A stretch of 64,000 nucleotides of DNA, from assembly GCA_024220505.1 (NCBI GenBank), contig JAKZZE010000025.1, positions 248,001-312,000 of the forward strand, given 5' to 3'. Numbering within the stretch: the first letter of the stretch is position 1; each line of letters begins with the position of its first letter. Under the pieces are notes generated by a model. That model saw nothing but the letters and a program-made list of their open reading frames with translations, had not been told where the DNA came from and made no database searches. This DNA is from Rhizopus arrhizus. Its lineage: Eukaryota > Mucoromycota > Mucoromycetes > Mucorales > Rhizopodaceae. The position numbers and the translations under genes are program-made. Below, piece by piece: positions 13,279 to 25,030 of the stretch.

Positions 13279-16200
13279 TTTTATATGTAAAATAGACTAA
13301 TTGGTTGCAATGAGATTATTTAGGAAAAAAAAAAAAGCAAAAGAGAAGACTCCTTTTATATGTGCTGATGTAAGGACTCAGAACAGATTGTTGTTTTTCA
13401 TTGCAATTTATAAAGTCATCACTTATGATCGGGGGCTCTTTTGTTTTTGTAAGCACGATGGTAAATTAAAAATGCGCATTTTTAAAAGAAATCTGCCCTA
13501 AAAGAAGGTACATTAGGCTTGTCTAAATTTCTGGAATTGACGTATTCAAACAAGAGCTATTCAAAGCGATAGATTAAGCCTATCTTTCTTTTATGGTGAT
13601 GATGTACCATAAATGAATAGAAAGTATTGTTTGGAGGTAAACACTATTCATTGTATGTGACTTTTAAAATGCACACATTTGTACAGATAGAGCATCATCA
13701 AACCAAAAGAAAAGCAGCCTTTACCTTATTGTTACTACTAAGCCACTCTGCTACATGCATCATAAGGGATGTGTACTGGCATGGACAGATAATTTGGGGG
13801 TATCCGAAGCATACGTCTTACTAACTTGATAAGTCCTAATTGTAAGAATGCATTCTAACACTTGTACTTTATAGATTAGAGACTGATTTGATTCCCTATT
13901 ATCCACGTACTGATATAGTCAGATATAGCCTTCAAAGTAGGCCCCTTGACAGATTGATCTTTCTAATACATAGTCATATAAACCCTCCTTTTCTTATTTG
14001 AATGATGGGATAATATTTAGATTTATTCTAAAGGAATAAGCAGAGAGGTCTAACCTATCCTACGACTTTCTCTATTACAGGGCCTTACAGCACCATATAT
14101 TCTTTTCTTTGTTTATTGTTAAACGTTCTGCTTATAGAAACTTCTACTGAAACAAGCCTTATGAAAAATGACTATGTCTGATATTGGATATATAGAAATA
14201 GAGGAAATTGATGATGATGCTATTACTTTTCTCATTCAGGATCTGGTTATCTGAATGCATTAGAGGAGACTGCAATTGAGCCTAAGAGTGTGACTCATCA
14301 AGTCAATATTGTCTTCGTCAAATCCTCACTTGAAGTCTGACGTGCCTCATTTGTTCTCATATGCATTCCTTTTACAGATTGACTTTTGAAGGCATTTTTT
14401 AAAAAAATTAATGTATGCAAAAAAGGTTATTGACACAAGACAGAAAACCTCTGTTGCCTCTTTATTTGTATGATAACCATAATGTCTGATAAAGGGGGAA
14501 AAAATAATATTCAAAATCAACAATTAGAAAGAAATTAAAAACCTGTTATCAAAGAAACAGGTTAATAGATAAATAAGGAGAGACTGATAAAAAGACTTGG
14601 ACAATGGCACGATAAGGAAGGATGAAAACATCAACCAATGAGAGTAATACATGATTCAAAATTAATCTGCTATGGTATGAGAACCATTGGAAAGAAGAGA
14701 AACTTTCCATTCAATATGCAAGTCAATATTACCAACAACAAACATACTTTATGTTGATACTCAATATCAAGCTCAAAATAAATGCTCAGCTCAAAAACAA
14801 AAAGGTAGAAAAATCAATAACAACAAGGGGCTAAAGAATATATGTTTCCTTGGAATGAAAAATATTCCTTATGTTAGTGAGAAATGATGAAGCATTCAAC
14901 CTTCATGGAAAGTCATGGTTCAAAGATCATACTTAAGATGAGCATTATAAACTCATAGGCTTTAACAAGAAAAGTGCTCCGTAGAGTAGAAAGGTATCGA
15001 CGATTACTAAAGAAGCTGATAATATTAAGCTGGCTACAATAATGACACAAAGATACTGACAATCAAGAAATAAGCACATCTTGGTACCATAGCCACTCTA
15101 AATGCATAAACAAGTATAAGTATCCATTTTGATCAAAAAGAATAAGCTGAAAAACAGTTCATTACGATTAATGTATTTTATGTAGAGCAAGCAAGAGAGA
15201 CAGAGCTTTAAAGTAGTAGAAAATCACAATACTGGAAGCAAATTACCTTGCATGAATTAGTCTACATTTACTAATAAAATAAAAAAAGGATTATATTAAT
15301 AAAGCATTTGACCAATTAAATTTTGCAGCGAATAATAATATAAATTGAATAGGATGAAATAAATTCATTGAAAATGACATTATTATATGATATTCCGCTT
15401 GGCTTGCTTATTTAAAGCCTTGGAATTTAATAAAATCATAGACTTCGATGCACTATCTGCTACTTGTATTCTTGGGGGAGAGAGAAAGGCAATGAAGTAA
15501 ATATCAATATAGTTAACTCTGATCTTTATCCTCTCATATAAATATGAAGTCTAACAGTAACTATAATTATGTTCACATTAAGGTTTATAATAATACATGG
15601 TTTGCAAATAAGCTCTTACTTTGTTGATTCTAAGTAATAAAAGTCAAGCTAATGGATATAAAGTTATGGAAGGAGGAGAAGAAGGAGGGAGGGGGGGGGG
15701 GGAGGAGGAGAAGGGGAAAAAGGATGTAACAAAATAATAATACTTTTGATAGTTGACTGCATTTAAATTTCAAGTTTGCTTGCATTCATTTCAGTTTCAA
15801 AAGCCTTTGTCAGTTACCTAGCCAGTGATTAATTCTTGTTCTAACTGTATATCTTTATTTCAGAAGTAGTTCAAAAACTTGAAGCTGTTACTTTCTTTTC
15901 GCAAAATGCACATCATTTCATAACAGCATTATACGATATTTGCCGATACGTATTCATTTCTTTACCCAAACATTTTGTCAATATTTCATCAACTTTCAAC
16001 AGGTCTTTAATAGGATGCCTATTGTCAATCTTGCTGCATTGAACATAATAGTTTGAAAATTAACGTGTTCCATTAAAATTTGCTTTCTTACTCTGATGAC
16101 ACTAACAAAACACATTCTAAAATACGCAACTAAATACAAGTGTATTATGTAGCTTTTGTATAATAAATGTAAAAAGGAATGGTATCTATGTTTCATGTGT

Positions 16201-16355
16201 TTTAATCATAACTTCCTAAAAAGCAGTACAGAGTCTTTATTAAAATAAAAAAGCTTTACATCACTGTGCAATAAGACCTAAGTTCCTCTGGATCTGATTC
16301 AGTTTCAGACATAAGAAGAGGTTCATATAAAAGACTATTAATCATTTCTGCTTCA
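13279..16355. other. Long AT-rich gene desert
   Basis: About 3 kb without a supportable gene. ORFs are short and strongly AT-biased (14687-14887, 15996-16196). The one compositional landmark is a purine-only tract near 15668-15720 containing an uninterrupted run of about a dozen Gs. Old transposon remnants are possible, but I see no domain or terminal repeat. Confidence 0.5.
15668..15724 (+). repeat. (GGA)n/poly-G purine tract
   Basis: A strand-asymmetric stretch of GGA and GGAG units around a G run of about 12, purine-only over roughly 55 nt. It could form a quadruplex or triplex and is prone to slippage. Confidence 0.8.
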
Positions 16356-16610
16356 TCAAGGATATCTATTCGCATAGTATATTGTATTATACATATCCGC
16401 CAGTTCTTTTAGAGAGATGTCTTCATATGGATCAATAGGAGAAGGTAGTTTTCTTGTAAAAAGATTACGAATATCATGTGTCACCATTTCTTACCTGTTA
16501 TGCACCAAGGCATCTTCCATACGAACTATTTCTTCAAGCCTTTCTTTGGATATAAGATTCCTTAAGTTTATTCTTGTAATTATTAAACCGACGGAAGAAT
16601 ATAGTGTCAT
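16356..16610 (-). CDS. Possible small two-exon gene, 70 aa (doubtful)
   Basis: Exon 1 is 16610-16495 and exon 2 is 16452-16356, joined over a 42-nt GTAAGA...CAAG intron. The joined frame is open: MTLYSSVGLIITRINLRNLI, then KERLEEIVRMEDALVHN, then DPYEDISLKELADM. The middle looks like an amphipathic, charged helix. I recognise no family. Just beyond the stop another frame reads DILDEAEMINSLLYEPLLM, which also looks protein-like, so this may be the frameshifted remnant of a longer gene rather than a working one. Confidence 0.3.
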
Positions 16611-17256
16611 GTTGTGCACTGTAACTGAACTGCTTTCTCTTCTTTTTTAAAGCTTTTTCATAAATAATGAAATATGTTTACAACGTATGTTCATTAAAGC
16701 GTGACAAAAAAATTATATTATTCTTTTCAAGTATAATAATTCATAGTATTTAATACAGTATATAGTTCTTTCATGCTTGATCTTGCTATAAAATTCAAAA
16801 TATTGCGATGATAATGTCTCACCTAATTTCATTGGATGAGTTTTAAATATATTACATTATCCAATCATTTTCTTGTATTTGGTTTTATTAATCTGCCTAC
16901 ACAAACATGTACCTGTTGTGTGTGTGAAACGAGGCGTTATGGTTTAGTAACACAGTAAAGGCACGCATAAAGAAAAATCTTATTGAAAAATAATATCAAA
17001 ACCCGTCTTCTTTCTTTTCGTTCAACCTCTTTCACAATAGACGAAGTCAAGCTTTGTTTTCAATGACTCTTACTTTTTGCAAACCTCCTTTAATTTTATA
17101 ATCACAGTTGTTTTTTGTACATGCAAAAAGCAATAGAATCCCATTCATTACACAAGTCGAATAGTGTTAAATCCAGTAAAACATGTGTGTATTTCTATTT
17201 CTGCATTTCTAATAGAAAGCTGTATATTTTATTTACTTTTGTTTTCGACATAAAAA
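16611..17256. other. Intergenic region 3' of the eL43 gene
   Basis: AT-rich, no gene seen. It includes the presumed 3' untranslated region and terminator of the ribosomal gene to its right. Confidence 0.5.
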
Positions 17257-17638
17257 TTAGATTTCAGCTAATTCACGAAGACGACGGACAGTAGAACGAA
17301 CAGTGGCAGCAGCAGTGGTACTAGAGAAATAAGTTAGAAAATGAGCATAATTTATGCAATTCATTCAACTTACGAGACAGTGTAAGCACCACCAGCCAAG
17401 GTCTTTTTACAGCCCTTACACTTCCAGATACCAACAGCAGTACGCTTAACGGCATCCTTACCACAGAAAGTACAGGTGTAAGTAGCGTGTTGGGTGATTT
17501 CCATTTTCTTTACGGTCTTTCTAAGAGAGGCACCATAACGGGTACCGTATTTACCGGTGATTCCAACCTTCTTGGTACGCTTGGCCTATAGGGTGTGTGT
17601 GAGCATGGATGGATGAAAAGAGATGGGTTCTATACCAT
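17257..17638 (-). CDS. RPL43: 60S ribosomal protein eL43 (L37Ae)
   Basis: Zinc-ribbon protein of the large ribosomal subunit. Exons: 17638-17636 (the ATG alone), 17585-17374, 17320-17257, giving 92 residues, the usual length. It begins [20 protein letters not shown]. The four zinc ligands are visible in the pairs CTFCGK and CKGCKK, about 17 residues apart. The first intron follows the start codon directly (ATG|GTATAG...CTATAG|GCC), a common placement in fungal ribosomal genes. Codon choice is visibly more C/T-ending than in neighbouring genes, as expected for high expression. It is divergent from RPL35, with 235 bp between the two start codons. Confidence 0.96.
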
Positions 17639-17873
17639 TTTCTGTTGTAAATGAAAGAGGACTTGTATGGGATAACTGTGGATGCCTATTTTTGGGCTAT
17701 ACTGAACTCAAGAAAGAAAACGGTCCGGCTCGGAATTTTCAAACATATGGTCCAGGTGATGAATGTGTGCGTGAGGACACTGAGAGAAACAATGAAGGAG
17801 GGAGAGCATACAGTAAAGAGAGAGAGGGAATCAAGAAAGTCTCCCCTCTTATTTACTCTTGAAAGCATTACAA
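17639..17873. promoter_or_regulatory. Shared divergent promoter of the eL43 and uL29 genes
   Basis: The 235 bp between the two start codons must contain both 5' leaders and both core promoters. It has a pyrimidine-rich stretch (CTCCCCTCTTATTTACTC, about 17841-17858) near the uL29 side. I cannot name a specific factor site. ORFs that run through this block are spurious. Confidence 0.6.
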
Positions 17874-18530
17874 ATGGTAAAGCATCATCCATCATACAGA
17901 GCTTTGTTTTCTTTGGATTGATTGATCAATGATACGAAATACATACAAAAAAAGGACAGTCAATAAGAGAGAGGATATGTAACAGACTGAATGTGGAAAT
18001 ACAAAGATAAGAGGAAAGAAGTATGTGCATGCACATGCTTGATTCAGCAAAGAAAAAGAAAACAAAGCTCTTTAGCATCTACTCATTACAGTCTCATTGA
18101 CCAACCATATTTTCATTTAGGCTGCCATCAAAGCACACGAACTCCGTAACAAGAACAAGGCTGAACTTCTCAAGGTCCTCGACGAACAAAAGCAAGCTCT
18201 TGCTAACCTCCGCGTCCAAAAGGTTGCTGGCGGTAAGAGCCAAGAAGTGTAAGTTCATGTTTAGAAAAGGAGGAAGAAATACTAAATGTTTTGATTAGTG
18301 GTGAAGCCCGTAAGAATGTTGCTCGTGTCTTGACTGTCATCAACCAAACTCAACGTGAACAACTCGCTCTCTTCTACCACAAGAAGAAGTATGTTCCTTT
18401 GGACCTTCGTGTCAAGAAGACCCGTGCTATGCGTAGAGCTTTGACTCCTTTTGAAAAGTCCAAGAAGACCCTTCGTCAACAAAAGAAGGAAGCTCACTTC
18501 CCTCTTCGTAAATATGCTGTTAAGGCTTAA
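17874..18530 (+). CDS. RPL35: 60S ribosomal protein uL29 (L35)
   Basis: Ribosomal protein near the exit tunnel and SRP docking site. Exons: 17874-17876 (ATG alone, donor GTAAAG), 18121-18248, 18299-18530, giving 120 residues as in yeast. The protein runs [20 protein letters not shown], then [16 protein letters not shown], then [20 protein letters not shown] and ends RKYAVKA. The first exon is inferred: the body begins at an intron acceptor (TTTAG|GCTGCC) without its own ATG, and 17874 is the upstream ATG with the best donor directly behind it. The resulting 244-nt first intron is long for this window. Exons 2-3 are certain. Confidence 0.93.
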
Positions 18531-18745
18531 ATAAACACATTGTTTATAAAACCTTATTTGGGAGAAACGACATTTGTTTACTTTTTCATTGTTATTTATT
18601 GAATGAACTCTATTATAATAATGAATCCATTTACTCTTCATTGTACAATGACTTAGTATAAAAAGAATTGGGCTTTTTGTAGGTTTTTTCTTTTGTAATA
18701 ACAGTAACAATCCTTTAAACCTTCCCTTTACATTCCTTTTTAGTT

Positions 18746-19712
18746 ATGTCTCATGCCATAGAATATCGTGTTAATGAAAAACAACAGCAAGATTTAGTTG
18801 ACTTGAAAACCAAGACAATGATGAAACCAGCTGGAAGAGTTCGACATCCTCGTATTCGAAAGAAAGATCCAAACCATATCCCTCGCCCCGTCAATAGCTT
18901 CCTGGCTTATCGAACCGAGATGCAGGCCATTATCCGACAGTATTGTCCGTTAGCCAATCATCGTGAAATATCCAAAGTGGTAGCCAAATGGTGGCATGAA
19001 GCAACAACTGAGGAAAAGCAGATTTTTAAAGATAAAGCAGAGCTTGCCAAATATTCACACGCGCAAAAGTAAGCTTCTTGTTTATGAAGACAGTGTGTTT
19101 ACTTATATGACTACTAGATACCCCCATTATAAATTCAGCCCCAAAAAGAAAAAGACGATAAACAATAATGCAAAGAAGCATCCTCAGAAACCAAAAGAAG
19201 GAGAACAAGAAATAAAAGAAGAAGTGGAAATGGTTTTTGAAATACCTTTAGACAAGAAAGAGAAAAGTAAAGAACAAGAAAACACATTGGAATCGTATTA
19301 TCATCCCTGCATGTACCCAACTACTGTTGATCCTATCATGGAACAAAATAGTACTTTACTTCATCATGTTTATTTACCACAAGAAGCATATTGTTTTAAT
19401 TATAATAGTATAATGGAAGAAGATAGACAGAGAAGAATGAACATGTATCAAGATTATGTTTTGATGGATGACTTGAATACTTTTGGTTGCGATCCCATTA
19501 TGACTACGGTGAATACTGCTGTTACCAATATTGGTACAACCAGTACTGGTGCTACCATTGGTACAGTGCTGCCTTATTATGATCTTACGCCTGCATCTCA
19601 ACCCCTGCTTACGCCTGAACCTGAATATCCTTATATCAGTTTCAATTCTTCCTCTATATCTCCATACATGTTACATCCTGTTGACTATTGGTGTAATGAC
19701 AATAAATATTAA
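18746..19712 (+). CDS. HMG-box (MATA_HMG-type) transcription factor, 305 aa
   Basis: Sequence-specific DNA-binding protein. Exons 18746-19068 and 19118-19712, with a GTAAGC...ACTAG intron cutting the HMG box itself; removal gives YSHAQKYPHYKFSPKKKK. The box (about residues 45-118) has the signature IPRPVNSFLAYRTEMQAI, then EISKVVAKWWHEATTEEKQI. The PHYKFSPKKK end is typical of mating-type-like HMG proteins (MATA_HMG). Downstream are a lysine-rich stretch (possible nuclear localisation signal), an acidic/basic region and a Thr/Ser/Pro/Tyr-rich tail that could be an activation domain. Zygomycete sex loci encode HMG proteins flanked by a triose-phosphate transporter and an RNA helicase; neither is here, so this is probably an ordinary family member. 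Confidence 0.9.
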
Positions 19713-19807
19713 AGTCATTGGTTGAACTACAGCCAACAATAAAAATCAATCTCCCCTTTCTTTCTTTTTTTTCTTTCTTTTTTATTATCGTTATTTTTAT
19801 TAAATAA

Positions 19808-20505
19808 ATGGTTCAAAATTTACCTTTAGTTGAAGGAGTAGAAAACTACAAGAGGATTCCATTTGAATTTATTGAAGAGTGTAAGCATGGTAACTGCATA
19901 AATGTTGCTAGAATATAACTTTTTTTTTCTGCATAGTATCTTCAAAGAATGTGTTTTTGAGGTTACCTAATGAGTTTTCACCCATGGAAAGAATGATTCT
20001 TCAAGCAAATGGTAACCTTCAGCGTCTGTTATCAGCTTATTACAATGTACCTAGTCATGTAGAAATCATAAAAAATATAAAGTCACAAGGGATCAATGTA
20101 TACTATGAACGAGAGATAAAAATGTACTTTGAAAACAAATTTGTGTACAGTGCACAATCCATTTTAACAGTTAAAGATGATACTGTGTTGGAATTAATAG
20201 AGAAGCATAAATATGGTTTGGGCCAAATTTTTGGGTAAGAATAACATGATCACAATGCTTTGTTGACTGATACTGCTTTATTTTCAAGTCACACTCATAC
20301 GGCACCTCAATTTACACTACACGCAGTCGGAAGGCACGGTGATTCAAAAGGGGCTAGTTTTTGGAGAGATTACAGTTTGACGATACCCGACGTATTGGAT
20401 TGCTTTATAAGAGAATCATTTATAGAAAATTTGTTTGATGAGTTCAAAGGAAATAGAAATATTGGTTTTGTTTGGTTTGCTGACAATAAAAAAAATTTCC
20501 CATAG
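19808..20505 (+). CDS. Possible chorismate-lyase-fold protein, 195 aa
   Basis: Exons 19808-19880, 19937-20234 and 20289-20505 join in frame. Key segments are LRLPNEFSPMERMILQANGN (about 30-49), YYEREIKMYFENKFVYSAQS (about 79-98), HKYGLGQIFG and ASFWRDYSL. An early low-complexity-free domain, an Arg-Glu strand, a hydrophobic 'YSAQSILTV' strand and a 'GLGQIFG' turn recall the UbiC/chorismate-lyase and UTRA fold, in which a conserved Arg-Glu and a late Gly-rich turn recur in that order. This is pattern recognition, not an alignment. The reaction is not established and no ligand residues are claimed. The stop lies only 102 bp before the HSP90 start. Confidence 0.55.
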
Positions 20506-20607
20506 AATGTGCGAGAAGAAAACCGTGACGTTTTTCACCTCCATTTAATCCTCACTTCACTTTTTTTTATTTTCTTTCTTCTTCTTTCCACATAAACAAA
20601 CATAACA
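20506..20607 (+). promoter_or_regulatory. Compact upstream region of HSP90
   Basis: Only 102 bp separates the upstream stop codon from the HSP90 ATG. It contains a strongly pyrimidine-rich T/C tract (about 20553-20590) typical of highly expressed fungal genes, and an A-rich leader before the ATG. I could not find a clean nGAAnnTTCn heat-shock element here, so such elements, if present, would lie inside the upstream gene. Confidence 0.5.
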
Positions 20608-22815
20608 ATGTCTGCCGAGACTGAAACCTTTTCTTTCCAAGCTGAGATCTCTCAGTTGATGAGTTTGATCATCAACACTTTCTATTCAAACAAGGTAAAT
20701 TAGATAAAAAGCGCTTAGGCGTGAAAAAGTGGACTCAAATCATTGTGTGTAGGAAATCTTCTTGCGTGAATTGATCTCTAACTCCTCCGATGCCTTGGAC
20801 AAGATCCGTTACCAATCCTTGACTGATCCCTCTGTTCTTGACTCTGAAAAGGAACTTTTCATTCGTGTCACCCCTGACAAGCAAAACAACATCTTGTCTA
20901 TCCGTGATACCGGTATTGGTATGACCAAGGCTGATTTGGTCAACAACTTGGGTACCATTGCCAAGTCTGGTACCAAGGGTTTCATGGAAGCTCTCTCTTC
21001 TGGTGCTGATATCTCCATGATTGGTCAATTTGGTGTTGGTTTCTACTCTGCTTACCTTGTTGCTGATAAGGTTCAAGTCATCACCAAGCACAACGACGAT
21101 GAACAATACATTTGGGAATCTGCCGCTGGTGGTTCTTTCACTATCACCCGTGATGAAGTTAACCCTTCTCTTGGTCGTGGTACTGAAATGCGTCTCTTCA
21201 TGAAGGAAGACCAAGTAAGTGATTTGATTTGTGTGTGAAATGAGTTAGGACTTATATATTCTTTGTCTTCTAGCTTGAATATCTTGAAGAAAAGAGAATC
21301 AAGGACATTGTTAAGAAGCACTCTGAATTCATCTCCTACCCCATTCAACTCGTTGTTGAAAAGGAAGTCGAAAAGGAAGTTTCTGATGATGAAGAAGAGA
21401 CTGCTACTGAATCCAAGATTGAAGAAGTCACTGACGAAGACGAAAAGAAGGATGAAAAGAAGAAGAAGACCATCAAGGAAACCGTCACTGAAAACGAAGA
21501 GCTCAACAAGACCAAGCCTCTTTGGACCCGTACCCCTGAAGATGTCAAGGCTGAAGAATATGCTGAATTCTACAAGGCCCTTACCAACGATTGGGAAGAC
21601 CACTTGGCTGTCAAGCACTTCTCTGTTGAAGGTCAACTCGAATTCCGTGCTATCCTCTATGTTCCCAAGCGTGCTCCCTTTGACATGTTTGAAGGTAAGA
21701 AGAAGAGAAACAACATCAAGCTTTACGTCCGTCGTGTCTTCATCATGGACGACTGTGATGAATTGATTCCCGAATGGCTCAGCTTCGTCAAGGGTGTTGT
21801 CGACTCTGAAGACTTACCCCTCAACATCTCTCGTGAAATGTTGCAACAAAACAAGATCTTGAAGGTCATTCGCAAGAACTTGGTCAAGAAATGTCTTGAA
21901 ATGTTCCAAGAAATTGCTGAAGACAAGGAACAATTTGACAAGTTCTACGAAGCCTTCAGCAAGAACCTCAAGCTTGGTATCCACGAAGACACTCAAAACC
22001 GTGGTAAGCTCGCTGACTTGTTGCGTTACCACTCTACCAAGTCTGGTGATGAAATGACCTCCTTCAAGGACTACGTTACCCGTATGCCCGAGAAGCAAAA
22101 GAACATTTACTACATCACTGGTGAATCTCGCACTGCTGTTGAAAACTCTCCCTTCTTGGAAGGTTTCAAGAAGAAGGGTATCGAAGTCTTGTTGATGACT
22201 GACCCCATTGATGAATACGCCACCACTCAACTCAAGGAATACGAAGATAAGAAGTTGGTCTGTATCACCAAGGACGGTGTTGAACTTGAAGAAGATGAAG
22301 AAGACAAGAAGAAGCGCGAGGAAGAACAAAAGGAATTCGAAAGCTTGTGTAAGTCCGTCAAGGAAATCCTCGGTGACAAGGTTGAAAAGGTTGTCCTCTC
22401 CAACATCTTGACTGATTCCCCTTGTGTCTTGACCACTGGTCAATTCGGTTGGTCTGCCAACATGGAACGTATCATGAAGGCTCAAGCTCTCCGTGATTCC
22501 ACCATGTCTAGCTACATGGCCTCCAAGAAGACTTTGGAACTTAACCCTAATCACTCCATCATCAAGGCCCTCAAGTCCAAGGTTGCTGCTGATGCCAACG
22601 ACCGTACTGCCAAGGATCTTGTTACCTTGTTGTACGAAACCTCTCTCTTGACCTCTGGTTTCTCTCTTGATGACCCTAGCTCCTTCGCTACTCGTATCAA
22701 CCGTATGGTCTCTCTCGGTCTCTCTATTGATGAAGAAGAAGTCGCTGATGAGCCCGTTACTGAAGCTGCTGTTGAAGAAGCTGCTGAAGTTTCCAAGATG
22801 GAAGAAGTTGATTAA
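20608..22815 (+). CDS. HSP90: Cytosolic heat-shock protein 90, 696 aa
   Basis: ATP-dependent dimeric chaperone for kinases and other clients. Exons 20608-20694, 20753-21214, 21274-22815. The N-terminal GHKL ATPase shows [17 protein letters not shown] with the catalytic Glu, [11 protein letters not shown] and [18 protein letters not shown] Lys/Glu-rich charged linker covers about residues 210-265. The middle domain includes [20 protein letters not shown] and [16 protein letters not shown]. The protein ends in MEEVD, the docking motif for TPR co-chaperones, which marks it as cytosolic. Codon use is strongly biased as in the ribosomal genes. Confidence 0.98.
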
Positions 22816-22994
22816 ATCACCCCTCCCCCTCCCCTTATTGTACAGAATTTCTTTTAAAATGTTCGTATAGAAGGATTAAGAATAGTACTTCTTAATTTTT
22901 GTTTCAATAAAAAAAAATATGTGTAGAAATGTTATTAACAATTCAAAAAAAATTGCTGCGTTTATTTTATTTTTTTCTTGGCTCAAACCGGGAA

Positions 22995-24447
22995 ATGTTT
23001 AAGTTTCCTGTAAAGTATCATTTTCTATTAGTTTCCTTTTTTATTTTTTTCACAACTTTTATTCTTGAACCAATGGAACCACCTCCAGCAACAAATGGTC
23101 CTGTCGTTGCAGGTTATTTTGCCAACTGGTATTTTTTTCTTCTTTCCAATATTTTTAATAACACGAATATAATAGGGGCATTTATGACAGAAAATACAAT
23201 GTAGTTGACTTGGCTTTACAAGCAGACAAATTAACCCATATATTATATGCATTTGCTAATTTGCAACCGGACGGTCAAGTAGTTCTTGGAGTAATGATTT
23301 AAAACAAAACAAAAAAAAGAATGACGAAAATAAAGACATTTCAAATATAGGATAGTTATGCAGACCTAGAAAAACATTTTCCAGCAAGTAAAGAAATCCT
23401 ATTATTTTATCACGACATACTCACACAAGTCTATTTATATTAGACCAGACGATCAATGGAAAGGAAGACGGATGGAATGACGCAGGCAAGAACCTGTACG
23501 GCAACTTTAAACAATTCTATCTCTTGAAACAACGCCACCGCCACCTCAAGGTCTCTCTGAGCATTGGCGGCTGGACTTGGTCAACCAATTTTGGTGCGGT
23601 AACCAGAGATCCCTTGAAACGGCAAAGGTTTGTGAGTAGCAGCATGAAGCTACTGACCGACCTGGCACTGGATGGGCTAGATATCGATTGGGAATATCCC
23701 AAGGATGACGAAGAAGCATTTTATTACGTGCATTTACTATACGAATTACGGCTGGCGATGGATAAATACCAACAGCAGTGCGGACAACTGAACCAGCCTC
23801 GATTGCTGCTAACAGTCGCGGTTCCCTGTGGTCCAGACCACTACCGCAAGCTGCGACTAAAGGAGATGCAGCCCTATGTCGACCTCTTTTATCTCATGGC
23901 TTACGACTATGCAGGATCTTGGGACCGCGTTGCAGGACATCAGGCCGCGGTCTTTGGCGGTCCACTTCATACCGATCAAGCTGTCTCACATTATTTGGCT
24001 GCTGGTATTCCACCTCACAAACTGGTTTTAGGGTTACCTGTCTACGGCCGAGGCTTTTCTAATACAGCAGGTCCCGATCAAGCCTTTCAGGGCGTGCCCA
24101 AAGGAACATGGGAGGAAGGACAGTTTGACTACAAGTGCTTGCCAAAGCCTGGTGCGACAGAGTATCATGATTTCCAACGATTAGCCTCCTGGTCCTATGA
24201 TCCCAACGCACGCGAACTTATCACCTATGATACACCTCAGATCGTCTCTGCCAAGTGCAGCTATCTCTTACAGAGAAAACTAGGTGGTGCCATGTTTTGG
24301 GAATTAAGTGCTGATTGTGGACATCAACATCCTCGAAGCTTGGTCAATGCGGCGTATGATGGTTTAGGAAGACGATTGGATCCAACACCTAACCATTTAG
24401 AGTATCCAATGAGCGAATATGACAATATACGTAATGGCATGAAATAA
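22995..24447 (+). CDS. GH18 chitinase, 429 aa
   Basis: Hydrolyses chitin, probably for wall remodelling or nutrient use. Exons 22995-23128, 23176-23290, 23351-23387, 23444-24447. The catalytic motif [10 protein letters not shown] (DxxDxDxE) is intact, with the catalytic Glu last. [10 protein letters not shown] (substrate-cleft strand) and [10 protein letters not shown] (a later barrel strand) are also present. The N-terminus is a long hydrophobic stretch (about 8-26) after a short basic head, so it is secreted or a signal anchor. There is no chitin-binding module, Ser/Thr-rich linker or GPI signal. A later in-frame ATG (23072) would remove the hydrophobic segment; the first start is preferred because of that segment. 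The 37-nt third exon is short but keeps frame ([12 protein letters not shown]). Confidence 0.93.
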
Positions 24448-25030
24448 AATAAACAAAAAGCAAATGATTTTTTATGATGATTACTATATAAATAGCATCA
24501 TTTTACAATTACACTTTTTTGCAGCATAAATCATAGTAAGCCAAACTTCTTTTTCTCTCTAATTAAACATAATGAATATGTTTTTTTTAAAAAAATCAAA
24601 GTCAGTGTATACTTTACAGATTAATTTAGTTTCGCTCGGCAATAATGGGCCGATTATTTCATTGCTGTCATTTGCTTTATTTCTTTAACGCAGCACATGT
24701 AACATGGTGTCCTACCTTGAAAATAAGTTGCAATATTTCCTTTTAGCCACTTTATTTGTACACGTTAAAAAAAGTGCGTAGATCTATTCTAAAAAGAAAA
24801 AAAAAAAAAAAAAAAGCCTACGTCTCGTCATCATCCTATATTTGTATTCCATTTTTTCAAAAACCGTGTTTTTTTATGTCGTGGATTCTATAAATAAAAT
24901 TCTCCACTTCTTTATTTGTATTTCTGGCGGATAAAAAAAGAAAGGTATAATAATAGAAAGAAAAAAAAAAAAAGGACAGCGGATTATATAGAAAGTATGT
25001 ACACATATGATATAATGCAAAAAAAAAAAT
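24448..25030. other. Convergent intergenic region
   Basis: Lies between the 3' ends of the chitinase and a VTC gene on the opposite strand. It contains several A runs (about 24797-24815, 24960-24973), probably 3' untranslated and terminator sequence. No gene. Confidence 0.6.

Noticed and set aside
17623..17932. ORFs across the eL43/uL29 divergent promoter
   Set aside because: They overlap both leaders and introns of ribosomal genes and show no family motif.
18746..19712. Mucorales sex locus
   Set aside because: The HMG gene is not next to a triose-phosphate transporter or RNA helicase gene in this window.
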